Below are positions 23,386-30,241 of a DNA stretch of 30,241 nt, piece by piece; position 1 is the first letter of the stretch; every line of letters begins with the position of its first letter. The DNA comes from an uncultured Alphaproteobacteria bacterium (GTDB lineage: Bacteria > Pseudomonadota > Alphaproteobacteria > CAAHEQ01 > UBA3637). The stretch covers positions 1 through 30,241 of the forward strand of contig CALARE010000091.1 in NCBI GenBank assembly GCA_937888725.1, in the 5' to 3' direction. A program made the translations under genes and the position numbers. The notes beneath the pieces were generated by a model. It searched no databases and was not told the DNA's origin. It was given only the letters and a program-made list of their open reading frames with translations.

Positions 23386-23511
23386 TTAACCTTGTTTAGC
23401 TTTTAATTTTGGCTTTTTCTTGTTAATGACATAAACACTGCCTTTGCGACGAACAACGATACAATCTTTATCACGCATCTTGGCTGATTTTAATGAACAA
23501 CGAACTTTCAT
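23386..23511 (-). CDS. rpmJ: Large ribosomal subunit protein bL36
   Basis: A 41-residue ribosomal protein: MKVRCSLKSAKMRDKDCIVV, then RRKGSVYVINKKKPKLKAKQG. This matches alphaproteobacterial L36 (MKVRNSLKS...CxVVRRxGRVYVINKKNPRxKARQG) in order and length. Only C5 and C17 remain of the zinc ligands of the CxxC type, as is normal for this zinc-free form. It is monocistronic, with a consensus promoter and its own terminator. Confidence 0.95.
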   Translation of the reverse strand: MKVRCSLKSAKMRDKDCIVVRRKGSVYVINKKKPKLKAKQG

Positions 23512-23550
23512 AACTTAACCCTTTCTTAAAACTTATACACGAGTAGTGGC

Positions 23551-23579
23551 ATTATATATAAATAAAATATGTTTGTCAA
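23551..23579 (-). promoter_or_regulatory. Consensus sigma-70 promoter of rpmJ
   Basis: On the minus strand TTGACA (23579-23574), exactly 17 bases, TATAAT (23556-23551). Both hexamers are perfect, which is rare and fits a strong constitutive ribosomal gene. The start would be near 23544, giving a leader of about 33 bases. Confidence 0.9.
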
Positions 23580-23597
23580 GTGATTTTTTAATTGATT

Positions 23598-25121
23598 TTA
23601 AAATATTTTTTGTTGTCTGTTTTTAATAATCGCACACAAAAGAAGTATAAAAACAAACATCAATGGAATTTTATTGCCATAAGTCGCATAAAGTGTTTTA
23701 TTCCCAGCCCGAGGCAATGGCGAATCTAAAACTCCTTTTTCACCCAAAGGCAATGACGCTATAATCTCTCCATAAGGATTAATCACTGCACTAACACCGT
23801 TGTTTGTTGCTCTTACAAGTGGTAGCCCCTCCTCTACTGCCCGCATTTGAGCAATACTTAAATGTTGATATGGACCTGCAGACATACCATACCACGCATC
23901 ATTTGTCAAATTAAGCAACCATTCTGGGCGTTTTTTCTTACTCACAACTTCTGATGGAAAAATAACCTCATAACAAATTAATGGGGATACGGGCGGTGCC
24001 TTTGGAATATACATTGTTTTCACACCATCACCCTTATTAAAATCAGACGGGATAGGAACAATTTTATCAATTTTTAAAACATCTCTAAACGGTATATATT
24101 CCCCAAACGGCACCAAATGAGATTTATCATAATACCCTTGAATATTTGCTAAATGGTCAAAAACAAACATTGAATTTGCTATCTGTCTTTTTTTTAAATC
24201 AACAATTCTTAATGCTCCAGTTAATAATGTTGCCCCCTGCCTTAAAGCACTCATCAAACGAAGTCGCTCAACCTCATCAATTTCAGGATAAAAAGGCATA
24301 GCTGATTCTGGCCAAATAACATGCGTTATATTATCATTTTTTTCACGGGAAAGTTTGATTAATGTTGCATAGTTTTCTTCAGCTCTTAATGCATTCCATT
24401 TCAGTGATTGTGGAATATTTGGTTGAACCAATCTTAAATTTACACCCCATACCATTTCTCTTGGTACACTATACAAATGCATCGCACCAGCAACAACACA
24501 AAAACACATGCAGAGAGTTAAAATAATGCTATATTTTTTTTGGGGTAATAACGCAAAAGAGGTAAAAAATAATATTGTTAATAATGATAAACCATAAACA
24601 CCAAACAACGAGGCACCTTGCAAAATGGGTGGAAAAAACGTCCAAATATTACCCATTAAATTCCAAGGGAATCCCGTAAATAACCAACTCCGCACCCACT
24701 CAAAAAAAACAAAAAATGCACAAAATGACATCCATTTCGAAAGGGGATTTTTAAAAAAAGCACTACAAAATGCTGGTAACATAAAAAAGATGCCCATAAA
24801 AAGACTTAACCCCATTATCGCAAGCGGGATAAATGCACTATACATGCCTCCATCAACTAATAATGCATTTGTTATCCATGATAGCGAGCTTCCACCCAAA
24901 CCAGCACCAAAAATAAAAGCATAAAATGAAATTTGTTTTTTTGACGTTGTCTGGTTTATAAACACCATCAAAATCGCCAAACCAAACCACAAACATGGAA
25001 TATAAAAATAAGGAGCAAAAGAAAAACTTGAAATAATACCTAACAAAAGCAACAACAGGCTTTTTTTAAAAAAAGACATTTGATGAACATGAGAAAGTAA
25101 ATCTTTTTTTAAAAGTGTCAT
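23598..25121 (-). CDS. lnt: Apolipoprotein N-acyltransferase Lnt
   Basis: Inner membrane enzyme that adds the third acyl chain to the N-terminal cysteine of lipoproteins, needed for Lol sorting. The 507-residue protein has about seven N-terminal membrane helices, then a periplasmic nitrilase-like domain from about residue 220. The catalytic triad is visible: E272 in WPESAMPF, K333 in YDKSHLVPFGEY and C383 in ICYEVIF, matching E267-K335-C387 of E. coli. NLTNDAWYG and RATNNGVSAVI are further family motifs. It lies 11 bases after atpC and is probably read from the ATP synthase operon, an unusual neighbour. It serves the lipoproteins Pal and 18395 in this window. Confidence 0.96.
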   Translation of the reverse strand: MTLLKKDLLSHVHQMSFFKKSLLLLLLGIISSFSFAPYFYIPCLWFGLAILMVFINQTTSKKQISFYAFIFGAGLGGSSLSWITNALLVDGGMYSAFIPLAIMGLSLFMGIFFMLPAFCSAFFKNPLSKWMSFCAFFVFFEWVRSWLFTGFPWNLMGNIWTFFPPILQGASLFGVYGLSLLTILFFTSFALLPQKKYSIILTLCMCFCVVAGAMHLYSVPREMVWGVNLRLVQPNIPQSLKWNALRAEENYATLIKLSREKNDNITHVIWPESAMPFYPEIDEVERLRLMSALRQGATLLTGALRIVDLKKRQIANSMFVFDHLANIQGYYDKSHLVPFGEYIPFRDVLKIDKIVPIPSDFNKGDGVKTMYIPKAPPVSPLICYEVIFPSEVVSKKKRPEWLLNLTNDAWYGMSAGPYQHLSIAQMRAVEEGLPLVRATNNGVSAVINPYGEIIASLPLGEKGVLDSPLPRAGNKTLYATYGNKIPLMFVFILLLCAIIKNRQQKIF

Positions 25122-25132
25122 ATCGTATTAAC

Positions 25133-25666
25133 CTATTTTTCAATACCTAAATCTTCAGCTTGCATTTTTAATGTGTCTTTTTTAGATGGTATATGTGTCA
25201 CATTTGTATCTTGATAATTCAATTCTCTTAATACCATTTTGAAAAATTCAATTCGAGAAAGAGCTTCAGATTTAGCCAAGTCATGTGTTGATGGCAGTGC
25301 CTTAATCGCAATATCCAATTGACGTTTAATTTTTTCAGGATTTATTTTATCCTCTCGCCCACCCCAAGCCATAACAGGACAAAGATTTCGCCGAACCTCA
25401 CACACGCCAGAAGAAATTAAAAATTTAATCGGTTCTTCTCCGTTATTATAGACAATCATCCGTCCAGGTCTTAAAGAAAAAAATATAGGTGCTCTATCAG
25501 GTAAAATCAAAATATCACCATCTAATGCTGGAAGCAAAACACTATCAGCCTCAACAATATGTGATTCAAATAATGGCGTGATTAATTTGACCCGAATCTT
25601 ACCATTTGCGGGTGACGGCTCTGGTTTATTTTGTGCATTTGTCTGTGCAACCTCTTGATTAAGCAT
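25133..25666 (-). CDS. atpC: F1-ATPase epsilon subunit
   Basis: Central-stalk and inhibitory subunit, 177 residues against about 135 in most bacteria. A 20-residue, Gln/Pro/Asn-rich extension precedes the usual start (KIRVKLITPLFESHIVEAD). The beta-sandwich has LPALDGDILILPDRAPIFFSLRPGRM and LISSGVCEV, in place of the usual GxxGxLxHA. The C-terminal helical region ends with a longer tail after RELNYQDTNVTHIP. The start overlaps the atpD stop by 8 bases, so the two are coupled. It is the last ATPase gene here. Confidence 0.88.
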   Translation of the reverse strand: MLNQEVAQTNAQNKPEPSPANGKIRVKLITPLFESHIVEADSVLLPALDGDILILPDRAPIFFSLRPGRMIVYNNGEEPIKFLISSGVCEVRRNLCPVMAWGGREDKINPEKIKRQLDIAIKALPSTHDLAKSEALSRIEFFKMVLRELNYQDTNVTHIPSKKDTLKMQAEDLGIEK

Positions 25667-27119
25667 TTTTAACCTTTCCTTCTGTTGCTTTCATCTCTTT
25701 GGCTTTTTGGACAGCCTCGTCAATTGTTCCAACCATAAAGAACGCCTGCTCTGGCAAATCATCATATTTGCCATCTAAAATACCAGCACACCCTTCAATC
25801 GTGTCATTTAAATCAACCGTTAATCCTTTACGCCCTGTAAAAACCTCACTCACCGTAAATGGTTGCGTTAAGAAACGTTGTAATTTACGAGCTCTTGCAA
25901 CAATTTTTTTATCTTCTTCAGAAAGCTCGTCCATACCCAAAATTGCAATAATGTCTTGTAATGATTTATAGACTTGCAAAACACGAACAACTTCTGTTGC
26001 AATAGCATAATGACGTTCACCCACGATTTGTGGATCTAATAAACGAGAAGTTGAATCTAATGGATCAACTGCAGGATACAAGCCTTGTTCTGCAATTTGA
26101 CGAGATAAAACTGTTGTTGCATCAAGGTGTGTAAATGTTGTCGCAGGTGCTGGGTCTGTCAAATCATCAGCTGGCACATAAACTGCTTGAATGGAAGTAA
26201 TTGACCCTTTTCGTGTCGAGGTAATTCTTTCTTGCAAAGCCCCCATATCTGTTGCTAAAGTTGGTTGGTACCCCACAGCTGATGGCATACGCCCCAATAA
26301 TGATGAAACCTCAGATCCCGCCTGTGTAAAACGGAAAATATTATCGATAAATAACAACACGTCTTGAGCCATATTATCTCTAAAATATTCAGCAACCGTT
26401 AACCCTGTTAATGCCACCCGAGCACGAGCCCCCGGCGATTCGTTCATCTGTCCAAAAACAAGGGCTGCTTTTGATTGATCACCATTTAAATCAATAACAC
26501 CCGATTCGACCATTTCGTGGTATAAGTCATTCCCTTCACGAGAACGTTCTCCTACACCAGTAAAAACAGAAAAACCACCATGCATTTTTGCAATATTATT
26601 AATTAATTCCATAATAATAACGGTTTTACCAACACCTGCACCACCAAAAAGACCAATTTTTCCACCTTTTGGATATGGACATAATAAGTCAATTACTTTA
26701 ATTCCAGTTTCTAAAATCTCTTTGTTTGGTGCTTGATCCATAAAGGTTGGTGGTGCTTTATGAATACCCTCCTTTACTTCACAGGCGATTGGCCCCCTTT
26801 CGTCTAATGGGTCACCTGTTACATTCATAATTCGACCCAATGTACCAAGCCCAACAGGAACAGATATCGGTTTACCTGTATTATAAACAATTGAACCACG
26901 AACAAGTCCATCTGTATCAGACATAGACAAACAGCGTGCCACATTATTGGCAAGTAATTGTTCGACCTCTAAAACTAAATCTTTTTCACCATTTTTTACA
27001 ATAACGGCATCATAAATTTTTGGCAAATCCTTTTCACTAAAAGCAACGTCTACAACAGACCCTGTGATACGGATAATTTTCCCTTCTGATTCATATTGTT
27101 GATTCATATTTTCTGTCAT
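25659..27119 (-). CDS. atpD: F1-ATPase beta subunit
   Basis: Catalytic subunit of the F1F0 ATP synthase, 486 residues. I chose ATG 27119, which is 8 bases after AGGA; ATG 27125 is too close to it. Walker A GGAGVGKT is at 159-166; GVGERSREGNDLY with the catalytic Glu and MNESPGARARVALTGLT follow, then LLFIDNIFRFTQAGSEVS (Walker B), and the DELSEED hinge in MDELSEEDK. All active-site features are normal, so the enzyme is expected to work even though its neighbours alpha and gamma have unusual parts. Confidence 0.98.
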   Translation of the reverse strand: MTENMNQQYESEGKIIRITGSVVDVAFSEKDLPKIYDAVIVKNGEKDLVLEVEQLLANNVARCLSMSDTDGLVRGSIVYNTGKPISVPVGLGTLGRIMNVTGDPLDERGPIACEVKEGIHKAPPTFMDQAPNKEILETGIKVIDLLCPYPKGGKIGLFGGAGVGKTVIIMELINNIAKMHGGFSVFTGVGERSREGNDLYHEMVESGVIDLNGDQSKAALVFGQMNESPGARARVALTGLTVAEYFRDNMAQDVLLFIDNIFRFTQAGSEVSSLLGRMPSAVGYQPTLATDMGALQERITSTRKGSITSIQAVYVPADDLTDPAPATTFTHLDATTVLSRQIAEQGLYPAVDPLDSTSRLLDPQIVGERHYAIATEVVRVLQVYKSLQDIIAILGMDELSEEDKKIVARARKLQRFLTQPFTVSEVFTGRKGLTVDLNDTIEGCAGILDGKYDDLPEQAFFMVGTIDEAVQKAKEMKATEGKVKNA

Positions 27120-27131
27120 TATCATTTTCCT

Positions 27132-28220
27132 TTATTCTTGCTCTTGAGCCATAGCACCTGAAACAACTTCGGCTATATCAGTTGTAATTTTTGATTGTCT
27201 TGTCCTTCTATATATTTTTTGCATATCATGTAGCATATCGCTCGCATTTCTGGTTGCATTATCCATTGCCATTAATCGTGCAGCATTGTCGGCCACTTCT
27301 GTTTCAAGCAAAACACGATTTAAATATGCTGTCATATATTGTGGCAAAATACGTTCTAAAATCCCCAAATCCCCACCTTCATAATCATACATTTCAGGAG
27401 CTCTTGTTGCAGGTCTTAAAAGCGTTGATTCCAATGCTCCTAAAGGAGAAAACAAATCCCCCTTTCCAAATGCTTTTAAAAATGAAGTTTGTTTTAAAGC
27501 GATTTTTTTCTGCCCTAAAACGTCACGCGAAATATAATCTAAATCATTTGTATCAATTAAAAACTGCCATGGGTTTTCTGAAGAAAACATTTTTCCTGGG
27601 ATAAGCTGTTCAATCGTCGGACGTTGCGAAACAACTGATTTAAATTGGTTATAAATAAACAAACAAACATCAAATTTGTTTTGATAAAATGCTTTTGTTA
27701 AATCACTTGAAAGACGTTCAGCATCAAGATAATTCTCACCTGTACTTAACACTTTTCTTTTTACTGTAATCATTCTCATATTGGGATAAAAGCGTTTTAA
27801 AATCTCAGCACCTTTAGTCCCAAAGCATAAAAGCCATATGTCTTTTTTTTCTTTTTGAAGATACTTAATCACTTCCTGTGTTTTTTGCACAACTTGAACA
27901 TTTGATGAACCACTTAATCCATCATCAGAAGTAATTACAACCAAAACATATTTTTCATCCTTACCATTCCCTTTGAGTAATTTTGGTAACGGCAAAAGTG
28001 TTGGATCATCAGCCCAAATCAAATCATCTTGACGCTTTGTAGCACTCCGAATAAGACGCCGAATGACCCGATTCATTTCAGCCATATATGGGCTTGTTTT
28101 CAAAAAAGCAGTTTGCAATTTCCTCAAACGAGAAATGGCAACAACCTTCATCGATGATGTTACTTGATAAGTCGATTTGATTGTTTTAATTCGATCTGCT
28201 ATCTTTTTTAATGAACTCAT
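27132..28220 (-). CDS. atpG: F1-ATPase gamma subunit with about 70 inserted residues
   Basis: Rotor shaft subunit, 362 residues instead of about 290. The ends are normal: MSSLKKIADRIKTIKSTYQV with the coiled-coil helix TSSMKVVAISRLRKLQ, and the C-terminal ARLMAMDNATRNASDMLHDM. TSDDGLSGSSNV holds the DxGLxGxxN motif. After TIEQLIP (to residue 208), where other gammas go almost directly to YxYEPS..LLxxLLPRYL, residues about 209-278 are extra, rich in S, F, L and K; the standard sequence resumes at YEGGDLGILERILPQYM (280). The gene overlaps the atpA stop by 4 bases. Confidence 0.92.
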   Translation of the reverse strand: MSSLKKIADRIKTIKSTYQVTSSMKVVAISRLRKLQTAFLKTSPYMAEMNRVIRRLIRSATKRQDDLIWADDPTLLPLPKLLKGNGKDEKYVLVVITSDDGLSGSSNVQVVQKTQEVIKYLQKEKKDIWLLCFGTKGAEILKRFYPNMRMITVKRKVLSTGENYLDAERLSSDLTKAFYQNKFDVCLFIYNQFKSVVSQRPTIEQLIPGKMFSSENPWQFLIDTNDLDYISRDVLGQKKIALKQTSFLKAFGKGDLFSPLGALESTLLRPATRAPEMYDYEGGDLGILERILPQYMTAYLNRVLLETEVADNAARLMAMDNATRNASDMLHDMQKIYRRTRQSKITTDIAEVVSGAMAQEQE

Positions 28221-30031
28221 TTTTCAGCATTTCCCATTTCATCTGCTAGTGTTTTTGCGACATTGGCGAGTTTTTCTTTTGTTTCATCCGTTAAATCATT
28301 CGTCGCTGTAATACTTTCTAAAATCTCAGGATGTTTTGTTTTAATTCTCTCTTGCAATGTTTGTTCAAACAAAGCAACATCAGCTATATCAACTTCATCT
28401 AAATACCCGTTCACACCTGCAAAAATTGAAACAACTTCTTCAGCCATAGAATATGGTTGATATTGTTTTTGTTTCATAATTTCTGTCAAACGAGAACCGC
28501 GATTTAATAATGCTTGTGTTGCAGGGTCCAAATCAGAAGCAAACTGTGAAAAGTTCATCACTTCGCGATATTGAGCCAAATCCAATTTTAAGGAACCTGC
28601 AACCTTTTTCATTGCCTTACTTTGTGCAGCAGACCCTACACGACTTACAGATAAACCAACATTAATAGCTGGACGAACCCCTTGTAAAAAGAGATTTGTT
28701 TCCAAGAAAATCTGTCCATCTGTAATTGAAATTACGTTTGTTGGAATATAGGCAGAAACGTCCCCTTCTTGTGTTTCAATTACAGGTAAAGCCGTCAAGG
28801 ATCCACCACCATTTTCTTGACTGAGCTGTGCTGCCCTTTCAAGCAATCTTGAATGCAAATAAAAAACATCGCCAGGATACGCTTCACGCCCAGTTGGACG
28901 CTTTAATAATAAAGACATTTCACGATAAGCCACCGCATGCTTTGACAAATCATCATAAAACACAATAGCGTTCATCCCATTATCTCTAAAATATTCACCA
29001 ATTGTACATCCTGCATATGGTGCTAAATATTGCATCGCGGCACTATCAGATGCTGTTGCAGAAACAATAACCGTATAATCCATGGCACCTTTTTCTTCCA
29101 ATATCCGCATAATATCACGAACAGTGGATTGCTTTTGCCCAATAGCCACATAAACACAGAACAATTTGTCTTTATCTGGCAAAACAGCATTTTTTTCTTT
29201 CTGACTTAAAATCGTATCCAAAATAATCGCTGTTTTACCTGTTTGTCTATCCCCAATAATAAGTTCACGCTGACCACGTCCAATTGGAACTAAAGCATCA
29301 ATCCCTTTAATCCCTGTTTGAATTGGACGGTTTACAGAACTTCTTGCGATAATCCCAGGGGCTGGTGCCATTACTGGATGTTGAGGTAAATCCTTTAGCG
29401 AACTTTTACCATCAATCACATCACCCAATGGATTTAATACACGGCCAAGCAACTCCATCCCCACAGGAACAGTATTCATTTGTTTTGTCCTTGTTACAAT
29501 TGCACCTTCTTTAATGTTTTGTGCATCATTAAAAATAACAATATCTACAACATCAGGGTTTAAATTAAGTGCCATCCCATGTTGTCCAGTTTCAAAGACA
29601 ACACGTTCACCAGCCGCAATTGTTTTTAACCCTTCAACTCGAGCAACACCATCTGAAACAGAAAGGACTTTACCAACCTCTTTTATCTCCACTTTATTTT
29701 CGAACTGCTCAGCTGTTTGTGAAAATAAAGAGGTAATTTTATTTACATCCACAGCTTGGGAAACCCTATTTTCAATTTCTTTTTGAAACTGTGCCAACTG
29801 CCCTTTCACAGAAGAATCTATCAACATTGAATCAACATTCAGCATTAACCCACCTAAAAGTGTTGGGTTAACCTTAACTTGCAACATAAAATTATCTGTC
29901 TTTAAAATAACAGATAACTTTTTACGCAATGTATCTAATTGCTTTTCGGATAAAGAAACTGCAGATTCAACCTCTATATATTTTGGTGATGAAGCAGTGC
30001 TCATATTTTCTGTTTCATTTTTTTCTACCAT
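28217..30031 (-). CDS. atpA: F1-ATPase alpha subunit fused to a delta C-terminal domain
   Basis: Nucleotide-binding alpha subunit, 604 residues instead of about 510. Residues 18-90 look like the C-terminal domain of delta (OSCP): IEVESAVSLSEKQL matches the E. coli delta VISAAALSEQQL, and GGLMLNVDSMLIDSSVKGQL matches [20 protein letters not shown], in register. The usual alpha follows: N-terminal helix at about 97-113, GKVLSVSDGVARVEGL, Walker A GDRQTGKT at 260-267 (E. coli 169-176, a shift of 91), VYVAIGQK, GRQAYPGD-type GREAYPGDVFYLHSRLLERA and the arginine-finger region ISVTDGQIFL-like ISITDGQIFLE. ATG 30031 has AAGGA 10 bases upstream; an in-frame stop lies just above. It is the first gene of the operon. 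Confidence 0.95.
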   Translation of the reverse strand: MVEKNETENMSTASSPKYIEVESAVSLSEKQLDTLRKKLSVILKTDNFMLQVKVNPTLLGGLMLNVDSMLIDSSVKGQLAQFQKEIENRVSQAVDVNKITSLFSQTAEQFENKVEIKEVGKVLSVSDGVARVEGLKTIAAGERVVFETGQHGMALNLNPDVVDIVIFNDAQNIKEGAIVTRTKQMNTVPVGMELLGRVLNPLGDVIDGKSSLKDLPQHPVMAPAPGIIARSSVNRPIQTGIKGIDALVPIGRGQRELIIGDRQTGKTAIILDTILSQKEKNAVLPDKDKLFCVYVAIGQKQSTVRDIMRILEEKGAMDYTVIVSATASDSAAMQYLAPYAGCTIGEYFRDNGMNAIVFYDDLSKHAVAYREMSLLLKRPTGREAYPGDVFYLHSRLLERAAQLSQENGGGSLTALPVIETQEGDVSAYIPTNVISITDGQIFLETNLFLQGVRPAINVGLSVSRVGSAAQSKAMKKVAGSLKLDLAQYREVMNFSQFASDLDPATQALLNRGSRLTEIMKQKQYQPYSMAEEVVSIFAGVNGYLDEVDIADVALFEQTLQERIKTKHPEILESITATNDLTDETKEKLANVAKTLADEMGNAEK

Positions 30032-30241
30032 TGCAAAATAATCCTTTTTAATTTATTGCTAAAAAATAATAGTTTTTTGTAACACAAAAAGGTTTAATAT
30101 GCAAGTAATAAGAGATTTTTTTATAAAAAGCTTTTAAAAAATTAAAAATGTAAAGTAATACCAAATTTAAAACTGTTATAATATTTTGACTTATTATAAA
30201 ATTGATAATTTACAAAAACGTCATTATTTTCAAAAATTTTA
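30032..30241 (-). other. Upstream region of the ATPase operon, no atpH seen
   Basis: This 210-base A/T-rich stretch has no convincing coding frame on the minus strand that could encode delta. An in-frame TAA lies about 20 bases upstream of the atpA start. A weak promoter (TTGCAT, 17 bases, TACAAA) is possible near 30075-30105. Confidence 0.5.

Overview
This window is an A+T-rich chromosomal segment from a Gram-negative bacterium, most likely an alphaproteobacterium. Three things point there: the order pal - ybgF(cpoB) - tilS - ftsH, an F1-ATPase block ordered alpha-gamma-beta-epsilon, and the alphaproteobacterial style of the L36 protein. The stand-alone pseudopilin with the GRSMVEMLGVLAIIG start resembles proteins I associate with uncultured gut alphaproteobacteria; that placement is inference.

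Layout. Positions 1-65 hold a truncated tRNA-Lys(CTT), followed by a MATE exporter (minus). Positions 1706-6262 hold the envelope/housekeeping cluster pal, ybgF, tilS, ftsH (plus), closed by a terminator shared with a convergent small P-loop kinase. Positions 6916-7931 hold hdeD-like and dps in a coupled stress operon (minus), followed upstream by an unknown protein and a 1196-residue autotransporter with about 14 GGA[IV]/FxxN repeats (8938-12528). Then come a CbpA-type J protein, a divergent cation diffusion facilitator coupled to an APH-kinase fusion protein, and tRNA-Arg(ACG). Positions 16471-18394 look like a small decayed accessory region: a 34-bp exact repeat of the tRNA 3' end, an AAA_14/DUF4143 ATPase, a broken coding remnant and an imperfect hairpin. 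Positions 18395-22848 carry surface genes: a thioredoxin-fold lipoprotein, the pseudopilin with a structured leader, an MFS transporter overlapping a GT11 alpha-1,2-fucosyltransferase, and a TraX-family membrane protein. From 22859 to the end (minus) lie a small secreted protein, degenerate tandem repeats, rpmJ (L36, 41 aa) with a consensus promoter, lnt, and atpC, atpD, atpG, atpA.

The most remarkable feature is the ATP synthase block. The alpha subunit is about 91 residues longer than normal, and the extra N-terminal part aligns co-linearly with the C-terminal domain of the delta (OSCP) subunit; no delta gene lies in the 210 bases upstream. The gamma subunit of the same operon carries an insertion of about 70 residues. 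Together these suggest a re-engineered peripheral stalk attachment, with a stoichiometry puzzle: three alpha but normally one delta per F1.

Other points to check are a ybgF ribosome binding site buried in the pal terminator hairpin, a leader RNA with a candidate anti-Shine-Dalgarno before the pseudopilin, and related palindromes upstream of the pseudopilin and the autotransporter.
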